Assembly (NCBI RefSeq): GCF_003958645.1
Contig: NZ_RXLO01000002.1
Span: 744,001 to 808,000 of the forward strand
Direction of reading: 5' to 3'
Origin: Chitinophaga rhizosphaerae
Lineage (GTDB): Bacteria > Bacteroidota > Bacteroidia > Chitinophagales > Chitinophagaceae
DNA length: 64,000 nucleotides
The notes beneath the pieces were generated by a model. It saw only the letters and a program-made list of their open reading frames with translations. It searched no databases and had not been told where the DNA came from. Below, in pieces: positions 8,813 through 18,038 of the stretch. The translations under genes were made by a program, and so were the position numbers. The first letter of the stretch is position 1. Every line of letters begins with the position of its first letter.

Positions 8813-9169
8813 ATGGATCAAGTTGATCAAAGCGATCTGGCGGCAGCAGTTGCGGAAAAGGAGCGGATTTTTTTCGAAAAAAGAAGGAAAACCATTCAGC
8901 GCAAATTAAAAGAATTCAATCTTACACAGGAAGAACTCGGTTTCTTACTTGGTCATAAAAGTAAGACGCATATGTCGGAATTGATTAACGGTGTTAAACC
9001 ATTTACACTCACTGATATCGTCGTTATAAGCAAGATTTTCAAATTAGAAATTGATCTGTTAATTCCAAAATACCTGACGTGCGACAAAATTTACAGGATC
9101 TATTCCGCAATTGATTTAATTAATAAGCCGAAGCTAAATACCGTGAAACGCGAACTTGCATTTTGCTAA
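8813..9169 (+). CDS. HTH (XRE/HigA-like) DNA-binding protein
   Basis: 118 residues. A helix-turn-helix of the XRE type is visible at about 36-90 (IQRKLKEFNLTQEELGFLLG, THMSELINGVKPFTLTDIVVISKIF). The N-terminal 30 residues are charged and helical, the C-terminal 30 have no recognised fold. HigA antitoxins look like this, but no toxin gene lies on either side: upstream is the divergent sigma operon, downstream is a terminator and the convergent purH. So an orphan regulator is the safer call. Confidence 0.78.
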   Translation: MDQVDQSDLAAAVAEKERIFFEKRRKTIQRKLKEFNLTQEELGFLLGHKSKTHMSELINGVKPFTLTDIVVISKIFKLEIDLLIPKYLTCDKIYRIYSAIDLINKPKLNTVKRELAFC

Positions 9170-9173
9170 AATA

Positions 9174-9201
9174 GAATGGCCGCCCAATCGGGCGGCCATT
9201 C
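9174..9201. terminator. bidirectional terminator between the HTH gene and purH
   Basis: A perfect 12-bp stem (GAATGGCCGCCC with GGGCGGCCATTC) and a 4-base loop AATC. T-rich bases follow on both strands, so it can end both convergent transcripts. Confidence 0.85.
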
Positions 9202-9228
9202 TTATTAAAAGTTCGTCTATTCTCAGAT

Positions 9229-10746
9229 TTAGTGACGGAAGTGACGCATGCCCGTAACGATCATCACCATGCCGTTTTCTTTGGCAAAGTTGATGGAATC
9301 GGCGTCGCGGATGGAACCGCCGGGCTGGATCACAGCGTTGATGCCTTCTGCATGTGCGATGCGAACGCAATCGTCGAAGGGGAAGAACGCGTCAGACGCC
9401 ATGGCAGCGCCTTCCAGGCTGAAGTTGAATTGCTTGGCTTTCTCGATCGCATGACGGAGCGCGTCGATGCGGGAGGTTTGGCCACAGCCTTTGCCTACGA
9501 GCTGACGATCTTTCACCAGCGCGATGGCGTTGGATTTGAGGTGTTTGCAGACGATGTTGGCAAACTCCAGGTCGGCACGCTGCGCAGCAGTGGCGGGTTG
9601 AGCACCGGTATCGTTCCATTCTTTGTAGCTGCCTTCGTCGTTATCCTGCACCAGTACGCCGTTCAGCACGTTTTTGAGCATGCTGGGAGACTTCAGGGGC
9701 TGTTTTTGCAAAAGAAGGATGCGGTTCTTCTTCGCCTGGAGGATTTCCAGTGCTGCGGGCTCAAAGCCGGGGGCAATGAGGATTTCGAAGAAAATCTCGT
9801 TGATGGATTGCGCTGTAGCCGCGTCTACCACTTTGTTGCAGGCGAGTACGCCGCCGAAGGCGGATTCCTTGTCGCCGGCGAGCGCGGCTTCCCAGGCTTC
9901 GGAAAGCGTTGCACGGCTGGCGATACCGCATACGTTGGTGTGTTTGATCACGGCGAAAGTGGTTTCGCTGAATTCGGCGATCAGCTGAACGGCCGCATCT
10001 ACGTCTACCAGGTTGTTATAGGAAAGCTCCTTGCCGTGGAGCTTGTCGAACATTTCCGTGAGATTGCCATAGAAAACGCCTTTCTGGTGAGGGTTTTCGC
10101 CGTACCGGCAAACCTGGCCACGGGGAACGGAAAGCTGGAAATAATCTTTCCCTTCCTCGTTACGCATCCACCAGGAAGCGATGGCAACGTCGTAATGCGC
10201 GCAAACTTCGAACGCTTTGGCGGCGAAGAAGCGGCGCTGTTCCAGCGTGGTGGCGCCTTTGCCTTCTACCAGCACCTGCTCCAGTGAACCGTACTGGTCT
10301 TTGGAAGCCACGATCACCACGTCTTTATAGTTCTTGCCGGCTGCACGGATGAGGGAAACACCGCCGATGTCGATCTTCTCGATGATGGCTTGTTCTTCGG
10401 TCGTGCTTTTAACGGTTTCTTCGAAGGGATAGAGGTCCACGATCACGAGGTCGATCTCGGGAATCTCGTACTGGGCGAGCTGCTCCAGGTCCTGCGGGTT
10501 TTCCCGGCGGGCGAGGATGCCACCAAATACTTTCGGGTGGAGGGTTTTCACGCGGCCGCCGAGGATCGACGGATACGCGGTCAGGTCTTCCACAGCTACG
10601 CATTTCACACCGAGGTCCTCGATGAATTGCTGCGTACCGCCAGTGGAATAAATGGTTACGCCCTGCTGGCCCAATGCTTTGACGATATTCTCCAGGTTGT
10701 CTTTATAGAAAACGGAGATCAAAGCGGATTTGATTTGCTTCTGCAT
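9229..10746 (-). CDS. purH: bifunctional AICAR formyltransferase / IMP cyclohydrolase
   Basis: 505 residues; catalyses the last two steps of purine synthesis, from AICAR to IMP. The N-terminal methylglyoxal-synthase-like IMP cyclohydrolase domain covers about 1-140 (ALISVFYKDNLENIV, IYSTGGTQQFIEDLG, GGRVKTLHPKVFGGIL). The formyltransferase domain covers about 145-505, with RYGENPHQKGVFY, VIKHTNVCGIA and AMASDAFFPFDD. The end GMVMIVTGMRHFRH is the family's usual C-terminus. It starts 12 bases after comEC, so it is probably translated from the same transcript. Confidence 0.97.
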   Translation of the reverse strand: MQKQIKSALISVFYKDNLENIVKALGQQGVTIYSTGGTQQFIEDLGVKCVAVEDLTAYPSILGGRVKTLHPKVFGGILARRENPQDLEQLAQYEIPEIDLVIVDLYPFEETVKSTTEEQAIIEKIDIGGVSLIRAAGKNYKDVVIVASKDQYGSLEQVLVEGKGATTLEQRRFFAAKAFEVCAHYDVAIASWWMRNEEGKDYFQLSVPRGQVCRYGENPHQKGVFYGNLTEMFDKLHGKELSYNNLVDVDAAVQLIAEFSETTFAVIKHTNVCGIASRATLSEAWEAALAGDKESAFGGVLACNKVVDAATAQSINEIFFEILIAPGFEPAALEILQAKKNRILLLQKQPLKSPSMLKNVLNGVLVQDNDEGSYKEWNDTGAQPATAAQRADLEFANIVCKHLKSNAIALVKDRQLVGKGCGQTSRIDALRHAIEKAKQFNFSLEGAAMASDAFFPFDDCVRIAHAEGINAVIQPGGSIRDADSINFAKENGMVMIVTGMRHFRH

Positions 10747-10758
10747 GCACAGTAATGA

Positions 10759-12798
10759 TTAGAGATTTACGACTAAGGCTCCTTCGTCCGGAACCGAAAA
10801 GCAGCGCAAAGTTAGTTCCTTACACGCATTTTTCCATTCCCCTAGCCGGAATGAAGGCACGGAAGCGTCAAAAATCAGGAGGTCATATATGAAATATTCA
10901 TGCAAGCGACTGATATTGACATCCGCTTTATGTGACAATAAAATATAATCTATCTTAATTTTTACGGCAGGTGGACGAGCCGGTAGTTTCCCGTCGAGCA
11001 CCAGGAGCCGCTTCTCCCCGAGGATCACCAACTTTCTCCCCGGCACAAACGAAAATCCGTTCACATTCCAATACCACCCGGCTCCCTGCAAAGCACTCGT
11101 TCCCTGCAGCGTGCTATCCCCGACGTACCATCCTTCACGCCCATCCACACACGCCACCAGCGTCGATTTGGGAATATTCATCACCACGAGCCGCCGTTGT
11201 GCGGAGGCGTTTATTTTCTCCCAGCCGTGCATCGCCGACCACACCGCCATCAAAATGCCCGCACCCCACATCCAGCGCTTCTTTCCTACCGCCCCCGCCG
11301 CCACAAACAATGCGATTACCGCATACAACATTATCGTTTCCGCCAGGGTGATCCGGATCCGGCTCCATACCGCGCCCGGAAGATCGCCGAGCCAACCGAT
11401 GACGGCGTTCATCCCTCCGACCCCCCATCCCACGGCCCACCCTACCCGATCCGCCGCCCAATCCCAACCCGAAACTGCCATCAGCAGCAGTTCTCCGTAC
11501 AGCAACATCGTGCTCCATGGCACCGCCACCAGGTTGGCCGGCAGGAAATACACCGGGAACTGCCGGAAATAATACAGGCACACCGGCAATGTGAACACCT
11601 GCGCCGCCAGCGAAACCGCGGCCAGTTGCCAGATTTTGTCGAGCCACGACCATCGGGGCAACCAAACCCCGTACAGTGGACGGTAACAAATTTGTATACC
11701 CGCCACTGCGAGAAACGACAGTTGAAAACCCGCGTCCCCCAAAAACGAGGGCTTCGCCGCGACCAGCAGGAAAGCCGCCGCCGCCAGGTTATTGTAAGGA
11801 GAAACATGCCTGCTGATGAGAAAGCTCCCCGCCGCGATGGCCGTGAACATGACGGCAGATCGCAATACCGACGCCGAAGCCCCCGTGAGCAGCGAGAAAA
11901 ACCAAAGTACCGCGATCAATAATAAAGCCCGCAAAACATTGCCCCATCTACGTTTTGGCAACCATCGCAACAAGGCGACACCGCCCAGGTAAATCAACCC
12001 CAAATGCAGTCCGGATATGGCAATGATATGCACGACGCCCGTATTCGTGTAATCCCGAACCACATCCGCGTCGAGGTTGGCGCGATACCCCACCAGCAAG
12101 GCTTCCGCGATACCGGCGCGCTCCTTCCCCGGCACATGGCGCTGCAACGTCCGCAACGTATACGCATGTGCGTTGTACAGCCATCGCTCCGGCAGGGTAA
12201 GCCCGTTCCCCGGGAGCCGCCACCACTGCGCCTTTGTAACGAACGCCCGGTGAAAAATCCCGCGGCGCGCGCAATACGCCGCATAATCGTATCCGCCCGG
12301 ATTCCCAGCATTCCGGATGGGCTCCGCACGTGCGCAGGCAAAAAGCCGGTCGCCTGGAGCAGCCTTCGGATCATCGGCGAAATACAGGATGATGGCCCCT
12401 TCCGCCGGTATCGCCCGCCCGTTTTCCCACACGCTTTCCAGCCTGCATTCCGCTTTCCAGGATCGGGCTTTCTGCTGCGGCGCTTCCGTCAGCGTCAGCG
12501 CCATCTGCAAGGTATCTTTCCCCCAATGCCCGATCCATTGCGGATCCTGGCGGATATCCGTTGCCACGGGCAACATCATCCCCACACAAAAAACCGTTCC
12601 CGTCACGCCCGCTCCCTGGAACCAACGCAGGGCAAACCGTGCACGAAGTTTCAGCAACGGCGGCACGGCCCAGCAAAGCAGGCAGCACGTCATAATGATC
12701 CAGGGAATGGCGGGAACGAACGTCCCGGTAATGGCTCCTGCCGCCAAAAACGGCAACAGGCGCAGGAAAGGCGCAACTTTCCACGAGTGGTTTTTCAT
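10759..12798 (-). CDS. comEC: ComEC/Rec2-family DNA uptake channel
   Basis: 679-residue inner-membrane protein. The N-terminal part has several hydrophobic helices and the DUF4131 OB-like segment. The competence domain lies at about 230-500, marked by YTNTGVVHIIAISGLHLGLIY, then many helices. A C-terminal segment at about 540-679 resembles the metallo-beta-lactamase-like domain of ComEC but is short and lacks a clear HxHxDH motif, so that domain may be degenerate. In competent bacteria ComEC carries single-stranded DNA into the cytoplasm; comF occurs elsewhere in this window. The gene lies between carB and purH on the same strand. Confidence 0.9.
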   Translation of the reverse strand: MKNHSWKVAPFLRLLPFLAAGAITGTFVPAIPWIIMTCCLLCWAVPPLLKLRARFALRWFQGAGVTGTVFCVGMMLPVATDIRQDPQWIGHWGKDTLQMALTLTEAPQQKARSWKAECRLESVWENGRAIPAEGAIILYFADDPKAAPGDRLFACARAEPIRNAGNPGGYDYAAYCARRGIFHRAFVTKAQWWRLPGNGLTLPERWLYNAHAYTLRTLQRHVPGKERAGIAEALLVGYRANLDADVVRDYTNTGVVHIIAISGLHLGLIYLGGVALLRWLPKRRWGNVLRALLLIAVLWFFSLLTGASASVLRSAVMFTAIAAGSFLISRHVSPYNNLAAAAFLLVAAKPSFLGDAGFQLSFLAVAGIQICYRPLYGVWLPRWSWLDKIWQLAAVSLAAQVFTLPVCLYYFRQFPVYFLPANLVAVPWSTMLLYGELLLMAVSGWDWAADRVGWAVGWGVGGMNAVIGWLGDLPGAVWSRIRITLAETIMLYAVIALFVAAGAVGKKRWMWGAGILMAVWSAMHGWEKINASAQRRLVVMNIPKSTLVACVDGREGWYVGDSTLQGTSALQGAGWYWNVNGFSFVPGRKLVILGEKRLLVLDGKLPARPPAVKIKIDYILLSHKADVNISRLHEYFIYDLLIFDASVPSFRLGEWKNACKELTLRCFSVPDEGALVVNL

Positions 12799-12857
12799 CG
12801 GTCACAAACAATGTTGGCTGCAATGTAGGATGGCGGCGCCATATGGCCAAACCGGGT

Positions 12858-12876
12858 TTCTCCGATTTTCGGAGAT
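12858..12876. repeat. small inverted repeat upstream of comEC
   Basis: TCTCCG and CGGAGA surround a 5-base loop, just upstream of comEC on the minus strand and next to the carB terminator. It could be an operator or part of a tandem terminator. Nothing decides between them. Confidence 0.35.
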
Positions 12877-12884
12877 TTTGCGCA

Positions 12885-12915
12885 CAAAAAAACCGCGCCA
12901 GTTGCCTGGCGCGGT
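12885..12915 (-). terminator. rho-independent terminator of carB
   Basis: A perfect 10-bp stem (ACCGCGCCAG with CTGGCGCGGT) with a 4-base loop. On the minus strand it is followed by seven T, so it is oriented for carB. Confidence 0.88.
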
Positions 12916-12937
12916 CCTTCGTATGTTTTGCCACCTC

Positions 12938-15754
12938 TTATTTACTGAGGTGCATGCTTCTTTCTTTGTATAAAGTCCGGAAGTAAGGATCGCGGAGGTC
13001 TTTGATGAAACGGATGGCTTCGCCGGTAGATTTCATCTCGGGGCCGAGCTCCTTGTTCACGCCCGGGAACTTGTTGAAAGAGAACACCGGTTCCTTGATC
13101 GCATAACCCTTGAGGTTCTTCCTGATGGTGAAATCGGTGAGCTTGTTGGCGCCCAGCATCACTTTGGTGGCGATGTTCAGGTATGGCACCTGGTACGCCT
13201 TGGCGATGAACGGCGTGGTACGGGAAGCGCGCGGATTGGCTTCGATCACGAACACGTTACCGTCTTTGATGGCGAACTGGATATTGATCAATCCGCGGAT
13301 ATCGAGCGCACGGGCGATCTTTTCCGCGTAATATTCCATCGTAGTCACCACGAGGCCGGTGAGGTTGAATGCGGGCAGCACGGCGTTGGAGTCGCCAGAG
13401 TGGATACCTGCCGGCTCGATGTGTTCCATTACGCCCATCACGTGGAAATTCTCACCGTCGAAGATCGCGTCGATCTCGGCTTCCTGGCAACGGTCGAGGA
13501 AGTGGTCGATGAGGATTTTATTGCCGGGCAGGTGTTTCAGCAGGCTGAGCACCGATTTTTCCAGTTCGTCTTCGTTGATGACGATCCGCATGCGCTGACC
13601 GCCCAGAACGTAGGAGGGGCGCACCAGAACGGGGTATCCTACTTCTTTCGCCACTTCGATGGCGTCGTCTGTATTGTAAGCGGTGCCGTACTTGGGGTAC
13701 GGGATGCCGAGGTCTTTGAGCAGGTCGGAGAACCGGCCGCGGTCTTCGGCGATGTCCATGTTATCGAAAGAGGTGCCGATGATGCGGATGCCTTTTTCGG
13801 TGAGGCGTTTCGCGAGTTTCAGGGCGGTTTGGCCACCCAGCTGAACGATCACGCCTTCGGGTTTTTCCAGTTCGATGATCTCCCAGAGGTGCTCCCAGTA
13901 TACCGGTTCGAAGTACAGCTTGTCGGCCATGTCGAAGTCGGTGGAAACGGTTTCCGGGTTACAGTTCACCATGATGGCTTCGTAACCGGATTCCTGGATG
14001 GCCTGGAGGCCGTGGGTGCAGCAATAGTCGAATTCGATGCCCTGGCCGATGCGGTTGGGGCCGGATCCGAGCACGATCACTTTCTTCTTATCGGAAGGGA
14101 TGGATTCGTTTTCGGTATCGAAAGTGGAGTAGAAATAAGGGGTTTTCGCTTCGAACTCGGCGGCGCAGGTGTCAACCATTTTATAGGTGCGCACGATGCC
14201 GGCGGCCTTGCGTTTCTCGTATACTTCGTCTTCTTCGCAGTTGGTGAAGATGAGGGCGAGCTGTTTGTCGGAGAAGCCCATTTGCTTGGCTTCTTTCAGC
14301 AGGTGCAGGGGCACGGAATCGAGGTCGTGCTCCATGAGCTGTTTTTCCAGGGTCACGATATCGTTGATCTGGTGCAGGAACCAGCGGTCGATCTGTGTGG
14401 CCTGGTGGATGGATTTCACGGAAACGCCTTCCATGAGCGCGTCTTTGATGCGGAAGATGCGGTCCCACGTGGGGCGCTTCAGTTTTTCCAGCAGTGCGTC
14501 GCTTTTCATGAGGGATTTACCGTAGTAACCGAGGCCTACGGCGTCGTTTTCGAGCGACTGGCAGGCTTTCTGGATGGCTTCGGTGAAGGTTCTGCCGATA
14601 GACATTACCTCGCCAACGGATTTCATCTGTAGGCCGAGGGTATCGTCTGCGCCTTTGAACTTGTCGAAGTTCCAGCGCGGCATTTTTACTATTACGTAGT
14701 CGAGCGCGGGCTCGAAATAGGCGGAGGTGGTGCGGGTGATCTGGTTTTCCAGTTCGTCGAGCGTGTAGCCGATGGCGAGTTTGGAAGCGATCTTGGCGAT
14801 GGGGTACCCGGTTGCTTTGGAAGCGAGGGCGGAGGAGCGGGATACGCGGGGGTTGATCTCGATGGCGATGAGCTCTTCGTTCTCGGGGTTCATGGCGAAC
14901 TGAACGTTACAGCCGCCGGCGAAGTTGCCGAGGTCGCGCATCATCATGATGGCTTTGTTGCGCATGTCCTGGAACGCGGTGTCGGAGAGCGTCATGGCCG
15001 GGGCCACGGTGATGGAATCTCCGGTGTGTACGCCCATGGGGTCGAGGTTCTCAACGGTACAGATGATCACCACGTTATCGTTGCTGTCGCGCAGCAGTTC
15101 CAGTTCGTATTCTTTCCAACCAAGTACTGCCTTTTCCACGAGCACTTCGTGAACGGGGGAGGCTTTGAGGCCGCGGTCGAGCTTTTCGTCGAGCTCGTCC
15201 TTATCGTGCACGAAACCGCCGCCGGTGCCGCCGAGGGTGAAGCTGGGGCGGATGACGAGGGGGAACCCGATTTCCTGGGCAAATTCCTTGCCTTCGAGGA
15301 GGGAGTTGGCCGTGCGGGCCTCCGCAACGGGGATCCCGATCTGGATCATCCACTGGCGGAACTGCTCGCGGTCTTCAGCTTTATCGATCGCCTTGATGTC
15401 TACCCCGATGAGGCGGACGTTGAATTTTTCCCAGATGCCCAGTTCGTCCACTTCCTTACAAAGGTTCAGCGCCGTCTGGCCACCCATGGTGGGAAGCACG
15501 GCGTCGATTTCATTCTCTTCCAGGATCTGCTCGATACTTTCGACGGTGAGCGGCAACAGATAAACCTTATCGGCCATCATGGGGTCGGTCATGATCGTGG
15601 CCGGATTGGAGTTGATGAGAATTACCTTGATCCCTTCTTCCCGCAGGGAGCGGGCCGCCTGGGAGCCGGAATAGTCAAATTCGCAAGCCTGACCGATAAT
15701 AATGGGACCGGAACCTATAATGAGAACCGATTTGATTGATGTGTCTTTGGGCAT
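12938..15754 (-). CDS. carB: carbamoyl-phosphate synthase large chain, short form
   Basis: 938 residues from the ATG at 15754 ([18 protein letters not shown]). The frame is open further upstream, but that extension looks like leader sequence. The enzyme makes carbamoyl phosphate for pyrimidines and arginine. Two ATP-grasp halves are visible: the first with [13 protein letters not shown] and [14 protein letters not shown], the second after [20 protein letters not shown] with [13 protein letters not shown] and [10 protein letters not shown]. coli CarB has about 1073 residues. Here the protein stops shortly after the second half, so the C-terminal MGS-like allosteric domain is absent, as in other Bacteroidota I know of. 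The small subunit carA is not adjacent. Confidence 0.96.
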   Translation of the reverse strand: MPKDTSIKSVLIIGSGPIIIGQACEFDYSGSQAARSLREEGIKVILINSNPATIMTDPMMADKVYLLPLTVESIEQILEENEIDAVLPTMGGQTALNLCKEVDELGIWEKFNVRLIGVDIKAIDKAEDREQFRQWMIQIGIPVAEARTANSLLEGKEFAQEIGFPLVIRPSFTLGGTGGGFVHDKDELDEKLDRGLKASPVHEVLVEKAVLGWKEYELELLRDSNDNVVIICTVENLDPMGVHTGDSITVAPAMTLSDTAFQDMRNKAIMMMRDLGNFAGGCNVQFAMNPENEELIAIEINPRVSRSSALASKATGYPIAKIASKLAIGYTLDELENQITRTTSAYFEPALDYVIVKMPRWNFDKFKGADDTLGLQMKSVGEVMSIGRTFTEAIQKACQSLENDAVGLGYYGKSLMKSDALLEKLKRPTWDRIFRIKDALMEGVSVKSIHQATQIDRWFLHQINDIVTLEKQLMEHDLDSVPLHLLKEAKQMGFSDKQLALIFTNCEEDEVYEKRKAAGIVRTYKMVDTCAAEFEAKTPYFYSTFDTENESIPSDKKKVIVLGSGPNRIGQGIEFDYCCTHGLQAIQESGYEAIMVNCNPETVSTDFDMADKLYFEPVYWEHLWEIIELEKPEGVIVQLGGQTALKLAKRLTEKGIRIIGTSFDNMDIAEDRGRFSDLLKDLGIPYPKYGTAYNTDDAIEVAKEVGYPVLVRPSYVLGGQRMRIVINEDELEKSVLSLLKHLPGNKILIDHFLDRCQEAEIDAIFDGENFHVMGVMEHIEPAGIHSGDSNAVLPAFNLTGLVVTTMEYYAEKIARALDIRGLINIQFAIKDGNVFVIEANPRASRTTPFIAKAYQVPYLNIATKVMLGANKLTDFTIRKNLKGYAIKEPVFSFNKFPGVNKELGPEMKSTGEAIRFIKDLRDPYFRTLYKERSMHLSK

Positions 15755-15826
15755 CTTCGTTATTAGCTGTTTTTTAATGAAAAACCATCCGATTTCCCGT
15801 GCGAATTCAGCGCATAAAAAATCGTG

Positions 15827-15859
15827 CAAAATTAAGGGAATAATTGTTTTTCCCTTCAA
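15827..15859 (-). promoter_or_regulatory. carB promoter with an inverted-repeat spacer
   Basis: On the minus strand a TTG (15857-15859) and a -7 element TAATTTTG (15827-15834) are 22 bases apart. The bases between them form an inverted repeat, AAGGGAA at 15834-15840 and TTCCCTT at 15850-15856, nine bases apart. A repressor or activator could sit there. The leader before carB would be about 70 bases. Confidence 0.55.
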
Positions 15860-15926
15860 AAAATTAGAAGATGCCGTGTAAAATTTATCGGTAGCGATTT
15901 AATTTATATGTAAAAATACGATCAGA

Positions 15927-16358
15927 TCATTCCCCGGCGGTGGCGTAAACGTATACCAGTTTCCACTGTCCGTCTACTTTCTGGAACTCGAAATCTTCCA
16001 TGGTGGCGGCATCTTCGGAAATCATGGACTTGTCGTCGTCGCTCAGATCGCGGCGGGATTTCAGGAGTCCGTACTTGTTGATGAACTGGTCGCGGGCGGG
16101 CATTTCGAGGTAGCCGTTGAAAAAAGCCGCGAAATCTTTGGCGGAAACGGTGTAAACGGCCGTATCGGAGATGCTTTTGCGGACAACGAGGGGGAATTCG
16201 ATGTAGCCGGACACGGCGGGAAAGTCTTTTTTCATGATGGCGGTGTGCACTTTCTTCCAGAACGTTTCAAATTCCTTTACTTCGGGAGCGGATGCCTGCT
16301 GAGCTTTCCCCACCAGCAGGATGAGGCACATGGCCATGGCGAATAGGCAGTGTTTCAT
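15927..16358 (-). CDS. small secreted protein of unknown function
   Basis: 143 residues with a clear signal peptide (MKHCLFAMAMCLILLVGKAQQA, cut near residue 20). The mature part has an alpha+beta pattern: a long helix (VKEFETFWKKVHTAIMKKD), FPAVSGYIEFPLVV, and a C-terminal strand pair ending WKLVYVYATAGE. That pattern resembles small NTF2-like proteins, but I do not recognise a named family. It stands alone between the carB promoter and a possible small RNA. Confidence 0.75.
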   Translation of the reverse strand: MKHCLFAMAMCLILLVGKAQQASAPEVKEFETFWKKVHTAIMKKDFPAVSGYIEFPLVVRKSISDTAVYTVSAKDFAAFFNGYLEMPARDQFINKYGLLKSRRDLSDDDKSMISEDAATMEDFEFQKVDGQWKLVYVYATAGE

Positions 16359-16479
16359 AGTTCGAGGGATAGATTCGTTTTACAGATATAGGATTGCTAA
16401 TATATGTAAATCCGTTCTTTTTTTCCTCATCGCGGTAAAAATTTTCCCGATCCGCAATCTTCAAGTAACTCGGTGCCAA

Positions 16480-16487
16480 TACTTTTG
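16480..16487 (+). promoter_or_regulatory. -7 element of a possible small RNA
   Basis: TACTTTTG matches TAnnTTTG. It points rightward into a stretch with no ORF that ends in a strong plus-strand terminator. No TTG stands at the right distance upstream. Confidence 0.4.
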
Positions 16488-16492
16488 TGGGG

Positions 16493-16600
16493 TAATTAGC
16501 TATAGATTTCGTCTGTGATTTGTTAACATCCAGCCCTCAAGTTCCTGACCTGTGAAACCCTGGAGATGCTGCTGCCCTATCTGGTGGCAGCATCTTTTTT
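16493..16600 (+). ncRNA. candidate small RNA, about 108 nt
   Basis: This stretch has no ORF. It begins about five bases after a -7 element (16480-16487) and ends in a terminator whose T-run is on the plus strand. The gene on the right runs the other way and cannot use that terminator, and the gene on the left also runs leftward. So the terminator needs a transcript starting here. I see no match to 6S, SRP or tmRNA core motifs. Supported by signals only; there is no evidence of conservation. Confidence 0.45.
16565..16600 (+). terminator. strong plus-strand terminator
   Basis: GATGCTGC pairs with GCAGCATC, extended by four more pairs that include two G-T wobbles, with a 6-base loop and six T after it. 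Confidence 0.85.
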
Positions 16601-16601
16601 A

Positions 16602-17177
16602 TCAAGTTGTGGCTGATGCGCCTTCCCGGAGCCGGGCAATTTCGAGCAGTGCCTGGTTGTAATCTTCCAGGAGTTTATAGTATTTATCCTTCCAGGTTTC
16701 CGTTTCCGCCAGTTCCGCCCCGTCTTCGTCTACCGCGCCGCCGAGGAATTCTTTTTGACTGATTTCCAGGACCTGGCAGACTTTTTTGAGCTGATCGCCC
16801 GTGAAAGCGGGTTTATCCAGCAGGTTGTACAGCGCCCGCCTGCTGAGGGCCATGCGGCCCGCGAGGCGCGTCTTGTTCAACCCTTTCTCTTCGATGAGGG
16901 CGTCCAGCCGGTGGCCATGGTGAAGGTCCTGCAACGGCTGCGGAAGCGCACGGCGCGGATGCGTCCACCCGTAAAATTCATCGAGGCTGATGCCCAACAT
17001 TGTGCAGAACTCCAGCAGGGTAGACCGCTTGATGGCCTCCTTGCGGAAATAATAATGCGCGATCTGGTTGCTGAAACCTGCCTGCCTGGCGAAGTCCAGG
17101 ATCTTCAAACCCCGGTCCCGCACGATCTGCTTGAGCCGCGCACCTTCGTGAATTATATTTTTTGAAACCGACTCCAA
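16602..17177 (-). CDS. regulator with two HTH domains
   Basis: 191 residues. Two XRE-like helix-turn-helix units stand in tandem: about 14-58 (LKQIVRDRGLKILDFARQAG, SNQIAHYYFRKEAI, LGISLDEFYG) and about 80-128 (IEEKGLNKTRLAGRMALSRR, LEISQKEFLGG). A C-terminal coiled coil follows at about 155-185 (WKDKYYKLLEDYNQALLEIA), which would allow dimers. An inverted repeat of about 15 bp lies upstream at 17209-17260, between this gene and the divergent small ORF at 17300, and is a likely autoregulatory operator. Confidence 0.8.
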   Translation of the reverse strand: MESVSKNIIHEGARLKQIVRDRGLKILDFARQAGFSNQIAHYYFRKEAIKRSTLLEFCTMLGISLDEFYGWTHPRRALPQPLQDLHHGHRLDALIEEKGLNKTRLAGRMALSRRALYNLLDKPAFTGDQLKKVCQVLEISQKEFLGGAVDEDGAELAETETWKDKYYKLLEDYNQALLEIARLREGASATT

Positions 17178-17208
17178 TGTAAAGATATTTTGGTATACTT
17201 GTAATCGT

Positions 17209-17260
17209 TGTCAATATAAAATGTGATACAGACAATATCAATATAACATTTTTATTGACA
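17209..17260. promoter_or_regulatory. divergent operator-like inverted repeat
   Basis: TGTCAATATAAAATGT at 17209-17224 and ACATTTTTATTGACA at 17246-17260 are near-perfect inverted copies. A third partial copy (GACAATATCAATATAA) lies between them. The site sits between the double-HTH regulator and a divergent small ORF. Confidence 0.55.
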
Positions 17261-17299
17261 TTTTGTGCCAGAACAAATCAAAATGATAAAATTTTTTGC

Positions 17300-17542
17300 A
17301 TGGAAACGTCGCCGATTTCATCCCACAACCTTTTGGTATACCTGCACAGTGAGCTTGTTCAGCTGCCAAAATCGTTCCGGGACCACGTCTGCAGTGAATG
17401 CGGATGGAGCAATGCCACTTTTTACCGGAAAGCAAAAGGGGCCTACCCGATCAGCAACGCCGAGCGGGACAAGATCATTTCCGTGGGCGACAAACTGCTG
17501 AAAAACGTTGCCAGTGTGAGCAACCGCTTCAGGAAGCGTTAA
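17300..17542 (+). CDS. small protein of unknown function
   Basis: 80 residues from the ATG at 17300 (METSPISSHNLLVYLHSEL); the frame is open 45 bases further up but that would run into the operator. The middle (LPKSFRDHVCSECGWSNATFYRKAKG, about 20-45) and the following helix (AERDKIISVGDKLLKNVA) suggest a small DNA-binding or adaptor fold, but no family is clear. It is divergent from the double-HTH regulator across a shared operator, so coregulation is likely. Confidence 0.55.
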   Translation: METSPISSHNLLVYLHSELVQLPKSFRDHVCSECGWSNATFYRKAKGAYPISNAERDKIISVGDKLLKNVASVSNRFRKR

Positions 17543-17640
17543 CGCCCGGCAGACCGTTTTGGGCCATTTTGAACCGTCATTGCAATAACCCTCCGCCCCG
17601 CCCGGCGGAACCATTGTCAAACACCCAAAAACCGAGAGCC

Positions 17641-17925
17641 ATGCCATTACACATGCCGCCACCCGGCCCTGAAGATCAGCCCATCTACACCACGATCTCC
17701 CGCTTCCTGAACGATCTCCACCACCAGGAGGGGCGGAACATCTCGCATGTCACCGTCACCGTTCACGGCCAGGAATCGCATTTCCTTCCCGGGCACGATG
17801 TGCACCGGCTGGACGTTACCCGCATGAAAGGGTACGCTACCCTCACCTACCAGGAAATGACCCTGGAAGCACCGGTAGACAATACGGTGATGATGATCGC
17901 CATGGCGCCCGACGCGCCCCGCTGA
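17641..17925 (+). CDS. small protein of unknown function
   Basis: 94 residues, beginning MPLHMPPPGPEDQPIYTTIS. There is no signal peptide or membrane segment. The middle is beta-rich and polar (NISHVTVTVHGQESHFLPG). It follows the 80-residue ORF after 98 bases and ends 33 bases before a clear plus-strand terminator at 17958-17977, which supports it being expressed. I do not recognise a family. Confidence 0.5.
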   Translation: MPLHMPPPGPEDQPIYTTISRFLNDLHHQEGRNISHVTVTVHGQESHFLPGHDVHRLDVTRMKGYATLTYQEMTLEAPVDNTVMMIAMAPDAPR

Positions 17926-17957
17926 TCGAACGTTATCAACTTTTACACAACTCAATC

Positions 17958-17977
17958 GGGCCTTCGGGCCCTTTTTT
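17958..17977 (+). terminator. terminator after the 94-residue ORF
   Basis: GGGCC, loop TTCG, GGCCC, then six T. Confidence 0.8.
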
Positions 17978-18038
17978 ATGCCCGGAAATGAACCGAAGCG
18001 TCAACATTTCAGTTAACTTTCCAATACAACCCATTCGT

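Noticed and set aside
8813..9169. HigA antitoxin of a toxin-antitoxin pair
   Set aside because: No toxin ORF lies next to it on either side, so only an orphan HTH protein is claimed.
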